Shown here: piece after piece, positions 57,000-64,000 of the stretch
How positions within the stretch are numbered: position 1 is the first letter of the stretch
Layout: every line of letters begins with the position of its first letter
Source of the DNA: Breviolum minutum Mf 1.05b.01
Lineage: Eukaryota; Sar; Dinophyceae; Suessiales; Symbiodiniaceae
Direction: 5' to 3'
Assembly (NCBI GenBank): GCA_000507305.1
Contig: DF239327.1
Span: forward strand, 172,034 to 236,033
Length of the DNA stretch: 64,000 nt
Program-made: the position numbers and the translations under genes
Notes under the pieces: generated by a model
Told to the model about the DNA's origin: nothing
Seen by the model: the letters and a program-made list of their open reading frames with translations, nothing else
Database searches by the model: none

Positions 57000-59900
57000 A
57001 AAAGGTAGTTGAAAGGTTAAGGGGTGGATTTATTATTTGGTTTGCAGAGTGATGCTAATTGCCCTTGACTTTACATGGGCGGTGACTTTCACTAAAGACA
57101 GTTGTGACGTTTGGTATTCCAAACCGTGCCATACACATGGACCTGCAGGTGGCGAAAAAGGCATGGGAGGATTAGCTGCATTCGAAGCAACCAATGTGCT
57201 GGCCACTGTGGAGGAGCGTGGCGAAAGGGGAGTGGGGATGGAAACATGTTGCCTTCTTAGGTGAAGCACCCAGGTACGGTTCAGGTTTAAGGGTGTTACT
57301 GCTTGTAGGGAGGCAGAATGAAGCTTCAGGTTTCAGTTATTGTAAGAACAACTGCCTAGGTGGCGTTCCTATTATTTTTTTGGACATGCAGGTCTTATGA
57401 TTTTTTGTGTGTGCTTTGCATTTGTAAGCATTTGTACCATTGGATTTGATTCAAGAGCTCACCGAAAACCAATTGTAGCGCCCTAGCATTGGTTCTGTTT
57501 TGATTCTTTGTCAGCTGTTTTTGGAGACCTTCATAGCTAGCAACCGTGCTAGGCAGGGCAGACAGCTGCGAATCAAGATGAACCTTTTCGCGATCACCCT
57601 CTTGCAACGATTCAAAATCCGTTTCTCCGGAAGCAAGAATTGGGGGGAAACATTTTATCTGATTCTCAAGCAGCTCCCTTCTTTGCCTATACAACACATC
57701 ACCAAGTTCCAGAAATGCTATGAAAACCAACATGCAATGTGACATGATGGCCAATGGACTCCCGATGTATCAGAAAATCTGATGCCATCTATTTGTTCCT
57801 GACATACCTTTTGACACGTTTGCACCATCAGACTTCAAGGATTAGAAGGCAAGAAAACGCACCCATTCATCATTCATCATTTTCATCAATTCATCCCAAA
57901 GGCATCTACGCAATTGTGAATCCATACCATTTTTTTTTGCACAAGTTCCGTTCCGTGTCACCTGCTAGTGACCATGGTGTATCCATGGGTCACCAAGGTT
58001 TGATTATGAGGTTGAGAAGCCCGAGAAGTTGCATGAGGAAGCGAAGATCCTTTGTTTGCCCAGGAGATTACCGTTTTTTTTTCCCCTATTTTTTTTTGGT
58101 TCTTTGGGGACAATGGCAGGGACTTGTGTTTAAAAAAAATGTTGGCAAGAAATTCTTGCAATGTCTCTTTTTTGTTTGGCAAGCCATGATTGACAAGCCA
58201 TGCCTTGATAGGACTATGAACCCGTGCGGTTTGAAGGGCGAAGCTCCGTTAAATGTTGTGAAATGAAGAACGCCGTGCCACGGCTTCGCAAATCCTCTTT
58301 GGTTGACCCAAAGATGACAGGTTTCATTTGGTGTGTTTTTCGGTTTGACTGGACATGATTTCACGTTGAAATCCAAAGATGTGTAGCAACTATCAAGGTT
58401 GCTTGGGATACCACAGGAGGTTTGACAGAAGTTGAGCCCGTGGCCAACCTGTAAATGAACTCGATGTGGGGATGCAAAGCTACATCCAACCCCTTAATGG
58501 GGGTGAAATGCACCTGGACCTGGCCGCGTCGGAAAATGGAAACTCCAATCCTTGAGAATCAAAAAGCCAAACATGTGTTGGCATGGTCACATGACTTCGG
58601 AAATTTCAGATTCGTTGACTTTTGAGGGCCGCCATGTTTTTTTTTTACAAAGACTTCAGAAATCGGAGATTTCAGAGTCGTTTGCGGTTTTAACAGCCGC
58701 ATGGGCGTTTGAACATTTCCTGAATTTTCCTTGGAAGGTATGCAACGTTTGCCTGGTCCAAAGCACTTCCTTCGGATAGGGTGGGACTTGCAGTGGGGGC
58801 TTGGTGGGTTGGTAGTTAGGCACATCATCGTTGAATGGGTTGTCGCCAGGTTCAGCACTGCCAGATCTTCAGCTATTATGGGTGACAACGAAGTGGGGGG
58901 GCCCCACTGAGAAGCTAGATTTGGTGGGGTGAAGATATCTGATGATGATTTATGCAATTTTATTATTATTATTATTCTTATTATTAGTACTATCATCATC
59001 ATTATTATGATGATGATGTCCATGATGCGTTTGATGTTTTTGATGCTTTTGATGTCAACATTCTTGGTGTGTTGGTTATAATCATGACAGTCTTGATGGA
59101 GATGGCGTGACCGTGGTCATGGAACTTCACAAAGGGAAGTTTTGAAAGGTATTTGGGCATGGTCCTCAAGCCTTTAAGCCTTCACTTTCTCCTCAGCCAT
59201 TCAATCCTGTATTTCCATGTATTTCCTGTCTCCTTCTATGACGTAAGGACAGCATTTGCTTTGACTCTGCAGGGTCTCTGGTTTTCAACAGGCTGGGATC
59301 GTGATTTTTGAATCACTGAGCACCATTTTGCATCCCTCGTTGATGCGAGTGGTAATCTGGTAGGATCTCAAAGAGTCACACAAAGTTTGATCTCTTGTCC
59401 CTCTTTTTTTCATGTGATTTCCCTTCCATTTTCCTTTGAAGTTACATTAAAAACAAGAAGTTTGTGAGACAACTTTCTACCAGGAGACAGGTACCAGTAT
59501 GTGGAAAATATCTCCACGATTGCACCCTGGCGGTGGCCTTGAGCCTTAGAGGTTTGTTTGCTGTGTACCATTTCAAGGGGCCATGAAGGAGACCTCAGAT
59601 ACCTCAAATATCTCAGATGATCAACCATCTTACACGTTTTTGTTACTGTCAATATATGACAAAAACATAATTTTGTAGAGTGACAAATGATGCATTTCAG
59701 GTCGTAGAGTCGTAGGATGCGATATAATGTTTTTGAGACAAAGGGTTAGAACATTTCTAATCCCTTCAAAGTCCAAAAATCTAACATCACATCTAAATCT
59801 TTTTTTCAACAAAGTCCTTAACAACAATATTTTTATTTCATCCATTTTTGTTGGTGCCACGAATTTTTCCAATCAAAAAACAGGTTGAAGGCACTTGAAC

Positions 59901-60500
59901 CACCCCCCCAACTTGGATGGATGAATCCATCCATTGAGGTCCTAAACTTGGATCCTGAGAGTTGGGGAAACCTGGTGGTTGGCTTGCTACGCCGTTGGTG
60001 TTTTGGGCATGGGTCCAATTTTGTTGGGGATTTGTTGAGGGTTTCCCTTGGGATTTTTTTTTTGCCAAGCCAAAAAAAAGGGGTCAAAAAGGTTGGAAGA
60101 TCAAAGTTTGAAGATCCAGATTTTGATGATTTTGGGGGTTGAAGTTGATGGGGTTCTGGTTTGCAAAGTCTTTCTGTGCGTGTGTTTTCTTAAAAAAAGA
60201 TGGAGGTTCAAAATCACCATGCAGTTCTTCAACTTGGACCTCCACGAAGGAAAAACAGTGTAACAGAGAACAGATTTGTGTTTCAATTTGGGTTTTTTCT
60301 TGTGTCCCCTCAATTGTAGCTATATACCCCTCCCCCAAATTTAACATAGATACCCAAAATAGCCACATGTTGAAAGGAACTTACATTTTCCAAAGCCATC
60401 ATTCACATGGGTATCCATTCGTTAAATTTTCCGGGGTCCAAAATAATGAAGTAATGGTCAGGACCCGGGAAATCTTCGAAATTTTTGTGTGTTGCTGGAT
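57000..60500. other. Stretch with scattered exon-like blocks, no gene model
   Basis: Possible + exons: 57046-57260, with two competing frames; 57510-57740, where a minus-strand frame of 119 residues (57395-57754) is equally open; 58552-58740. None connects with consistent phase. ATT/ATC triplet repeats lie at 58960-59030. The area may hold the 3' end of the DUF1796-like gene and one or more small genes. Confidence 0.3.
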
Positions 60501-60529
60501 GGATTTGAGGTCCAAATTACAACACCTTG

Positions 60530-60600
60530 TCATTGTTCAAAGATGGTCAGCGGCAAACTGTTCCACAGCTGCTTCCAGAGAAATTGCGGGGGAAGGTGAG
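60530..60600 (+). other. Candidate exon with a GTGAGT donor
   Basis: A frame reading LFKDGQRQTVPQLLPEKLRG ends at a strong donor ('gggggaaggtgagt'). No partner exon could be fixed, but exon-like sequence at 61095-61170 (TLQEAALEDTELVTYQPP) and 61408-61787 may belong to the same gene. Confidence 0.35.
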
Positions 60601-61407
60601 TGGATTCAGTGGTGGATTCATAGGGATGGTTTCCTTGAACAACAGGGAAGGGGAGTAGGGGAAAGACATTTCTGTAAAGACTTCTTCGGATGAGATCTAG
60701 AAGAATTTGGCCAATTGAATGAACATAGTTCAAAACTTGAATTTGGAAATGGCTCAGGCTATATAGAGGATTTAGGTCATGTGACCCTTGTAAAATGGAT
60801 AATTGCCTGGGTGCCTGGAGAAACTTTGTGAAGGTGTTGTTCCCAACACTCACCTACAAAAACTTGTCTCAAGCTGAGTTCGAAAAAACATCTCAGGATG
60901 AGTTTGCATGAGTGCAGATGGGGAAGCTACTGATGTTCCAAAACAGTTGAGGAGTGTACATGTCAATTTTGGTCCTGCTGCCTACGTGCCTTTACCTTTC
61001 AAGCCCGGAACCTCAAATTCCTGGACATCCTTCAGACATCCTTGGACATCTCGCCGTTGTATCCCCCCATGATTTCCCGTAGCAAAGGTGCCGGACGTTG
61101 CAAGAAGCGGCCTTGGAAGATACAGAGTTGGTTACGTATCAACCACCGAAGAATGGTGGGGTGCTTGGGTGCTTAGCTGGTACGAAGTATCATAAGGCAT
61201 AAGGATTCATAAGGGGGAACTTTTATAAACAACTAGTTGGACTGGAGATTCACGGAACGGACACCACCTGTGCATTTAAGAGAGGTTGAGACTTAGAAGA
61301 TTTGAAGCTACTGTGAATGGAATTCCTATTGGCAGGAAAGCACGAAGTGCTTTTTCCGGTGCGAGCCTCACAAAAACCTGCATGGCAGGTGGTTTTTCTT
61401 AAGAAAA

Positions 61408-61787
61408 ATGGCCATGTTCATAACACATCAGCGAGCGGCAGCTCATCAGGTTTGCTTGCCCGGTGAGGGTGTTTTCGAATGGGCCGATTGGTCTGGACAC
61501 CCAAGCAAAACCATGACTTTGAGAGCCGGTTGTCCGGTTCCGCGGATCCAACAATATCTCGGCCAAAATTCGTGGCCAGGTTTTTGCAGCGCAATCCGCA
61601 GTATGTCGGGACTCCGAAGGGGCCGAAACGATCTGATTTTCCAGCCCAACTTGTGACTGCCCCACCGTGTATAAGGTGGAGCTCAGCGAACGGATGGTGG
61701 CAGAGTGGGCCACCAGGAGTTTTAGTTGAAGACTTTTTGTTGTTGGAAGATTTGACATTTGACCTTTGGGGAAACATGGATGGATAA
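61408..61787 (+). CDS. Coding-like block, probably the last exon of an unidentified gene
   Basis: Two overlapping + frames are open. One (61408-61656) starts MAMFITHQRAAAHQ. The other (61479-61787) is more protein-like and ends with VLVEDFLLLEDLTFDLWGN and a TAA. An intron or frame choice near 61450 could join them. Both minus-strand frames are also open for 119 residues, so strand is not certain; I prefer + because all neighbours are +. No domain is recognised. Confidence 0.35.
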
Positions 61788-62060
61788 GTATAATATAGAT
61801 ATCTCTTATGTACGCACTACATGAGCAGCCACTTGTGGAGGTTCCCCCCCAATGGTTTCCGGAGGTGCATCTGTAAACATCGAGTAACCAGGAAACTCAA
61901 ATTTACTACCACGGTCAACTGCTGAGTTGGCCTTGTGTGAAGTTACCAGTCATCACCGGTTTCCATGAACCAACTCAAACAACCCTATGGTAAAATATAT
62001 AGGAACCCGGAAGCATAAAGGCCATAAACACTTCGAAACTTGGCTGCTTGCAGCATTTGA

Positions 62061-64000
62061 ATGGCTCAAAGCTCCGGCGAAGAAGCTTTGTTTCGGAACA
62101 AGGATGTTCTAGTTTCTTTTGTCGACGAGTTGCCACTCATGTCGACTGCTGCAGGTTCTGCTGGTTATCCGATTGGGCAGAGCTGCGAAAATGATCATGG
62201 TATGATTAATCTTGATGTTCGGACTTTGGCTGGTGAAGAGTTTAGATTACGAGTGGAAAGGTCCACACGTGGCTCGGAAGTGCGGAAGATGGTTTCGGAC
62301 ATTTTGCCAGGCAGAAGTGGTGCCAAGCTGGTTTTGGATCACATGAGGCACCAAACTTCGGGGCAAGTTGTGGAGAAAACAGTGAGATTGGAGTTGCACC
62401 AAACTTTGCAAGAACAAGGCCTGGCAGAAGCAGAAACAGTAATCTTGTGCTGTACTTATGTGCCAACCCAATTGCAGGCTGCATGTTGCTTCTTAATGGG
62501 GTTCGAAACCTCTGAAGCCGAGTTTTCCTTGGAAGGGGTGACACACTTGACAACCGAATCTCGTCGTGGCCTTCTCCATCTTCCAAAAAGCCTTATCAGT
62601 TTGACTTTTGGAGATTACTTCAGCAATAGTTTGAAAGGCGTGACCTTTCCTAACAGTCTGCAGAATTTGACTTTTGGATCTATTTTCGACCAGAGTTTGA
62701 AAGGCGTGACCTTTCCTAACAGTCTGCAGAATTTGACTTTTGGATCTATTTTCGACCAGAGTTTGAAAGGCGTGACCTTCCCTAACAGTCTGCAGAATTT
62801 GACTTTTTGGTGATGCATTCAACCATTGTTTGGAACCTGTGAATTTGCCCAACAGTCTGCAGAATTTGACTTTTGGATCTATTTTCGACCAGAGTTTGGA
62901 AGGAGTGACCTTGCCTAGCAGTCTGCAGAGTTTGACTTTTTGGTGATGCATTCAACCATTGTTTGGAACCTGTGAATTTGCCCAACAGTCTGCAGAATTT
63001 GACTTTTGGATCTATTTTCGACCAGAGTTTGGAAGGAGTGACCTTGCCTAGCAGTCTGCAGAGTTTGACTTTTTGGTGATGCATTCAACCATTGTTTGGA
63101 ACCTGTGAATTTGCCCAACAGTCTGCAGAATTTGACTTTTGGATCTATTTTCGACCAGAGTTTGGAAGGAGTGACCTTGCCTAGCAGTCTGCAGAGTTTG
63201 ACTTTTGGATCTAGCTTCAGCCAGAGTTTGGAACGCATGACCTTGCTGAGCAGTCTGCAAAATTCTAATTTCAACCAGAGTTTAGAACGTGTGACCTTGC
63301 CCGACAGTCTGATGAACTTGACTTTTGGATCTAGCTTCAACCAGAGTTTGGAACGCGTGACCTTTCCGACAGTCTGCAGAATTTGACTTTTGGATCTAGC
63401 TTCAACCAGAGTTTGGAACGCGTGACCTTGCCTGACAGTCTTCAGAGCTTGACTTTTGGTGATGACTTCGACCAGAGTTTCGAACACGTGACCTTGCCTA
63501 GCAGTCTGCAGAACTTGACTTTTGGGAAAAAATATAACCAGAGTTTGGAACATGTGACCTTGCCCAACAGTTTGCAGAGCTTGATTTTTGGTGATAGATT
63601 CAACCGGAGTTTGAAACGCGTGACCTTCCCTAACAGCCTGCAGAATTTGGCTTTTGGTGATAGATTCAACCAGAGTTTGGACCGCGTGTACGTGACCTTG
63701 CCTAACAGTCTGCAGAATTTGACTTTTGGATTTACTTCGACCAGAGTTTGGAACGTGCGACCTTGCCTAACAGTCTGCAGAATTTGACTTTTGGATTTTA
63801 CTTCGACCAGAGTTTGGAACGTGCGACCTTGCCTAACAGTCTGCAGAATTTGACTTTTGGATATGCATTCAACCAGAGTTTGGAACGCGTGACCTTCCCC
63901 ACCAGTCTGCAGAACTTGACTTTTGGATTTGAGTTCGACCGGATATTGGAACGCGTGACCTTGCCTGGTAGTCTGCAGAATTTGACTTTTGGTATATGCG
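62061..64000 (+). pseudogene. Ubiquitin-like/FNIP-repeat (leucine-rich) gene with frame changes, truncated by the window end
   Basis: The ATG at 62061 opens a 250-codon frame. Residues about 45-135 resemble a ubiquitin-like domain (MINLDVRTLAGEEFRLRVE at its start). From about residue 170, 22-residue FNIP-type repeats follow, with core NSLQNLTFG then FDQSLKGVTF. They run to the window end, so the C-terminus is unseen. The frame is lost at three identical five-T runs (62804, 62937, 63070), each adding one base, after which the original frame returns (63096-63386). One-base losses near 63367 and 63731 shift it twice more. FNIP repeats are known from Dictyostelium and other protists and are thought to mediate protein contacts. 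Either the gene is decayed or the assembly has homopolymer errors. Confidence 0.7.
62801..63199 (+). repeat. 133-bp tandem duplication, three copies
   Basis: Blocks starting 'gactttttggtgatgcattc' recur at 62801, 62934 and 63067 with essentially identical sequence. Each unit contains two FNIP repeats (132 bp) plus the extra T. The identity implies a recent duplication, or an assembly or polymerase artefact. Confidence 0.9.

Noticed and set aside
57395-57754. A minus-strand 119-codon gene
   Set aside because: It reads fairly well but conflicts with a + frame over the same bases and with the uniform + orientation. Left unassigned rather than called.

Overview
The window looks like nuclear DNA of a dinoflagellate, most likely Symbiodiniaceae or a relative. 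Reasons: every gene I can model lies on the + strand (a unidirectional cluster). Introns pair AG acceptors, usually followed by G, with GT, GC or GA donors. A LINE carries a C-terminal methyltransferase-like domain, and the protein families (FNIP-type leucine-rich repeats with a ubiquitin-like N-terminus, a DUF1796-like cysteine peptidase, a polytopic membrane protein with ShK-like modules) are ones I associate with these algae. All homology statements come from motif reading; no search was run.

Layout. Positions 1-23470 hold no gene I can support. This part is a graveyard of short fold-back elements (about 80-120 bp, at least five families, some nested in each other), plus an AGT microsatellite with a 469-bp assembly gap and two minisatellites. 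Positions 23475-33780 are one long non-LTR retrotransposon: repeated 5' leader, ORF1 with a RanBP2-like zinc finger and coiled coil, and ORF2 with RNase H, AP-type endonuclease, reverse transcriptase, zinc fingers and a C5-methyltransferase-like end. ORF2 is broken by two frame changes.

Positions 34803-40861 are a roughly 19-exon gene for a protein-kinase-like protein. 40998-42560 holds exons of an unidentified gene, 44241-45900 another unidentified multi-exon gene, and 46369-47061 a Pro/Gln-rich reading frame. 47360-51348 is a four-exon membrane protein with Cys-rich ShK-like modules. 52377-56878 is a DUF1796-like gene whose first intron contains a 1.3-kb minisatellite with an inverted arm. 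57000-61800 has scattered unassigned exon-like blocks. 62061 to the window end is a ubiquitin-like/FNIP-repeat gene interrupted by five small frame changes.

The genes do not form an obvious pathway. What links them is shared direction and splice grammar. The strongest points for follow-up are the LINE fusion, the fold-back families with 20-25 bp flanking direct repeats and reciprocal nesting, the intronic palindromic minisatellite, and the frameshift copied by a 133-bp tandem duplication.
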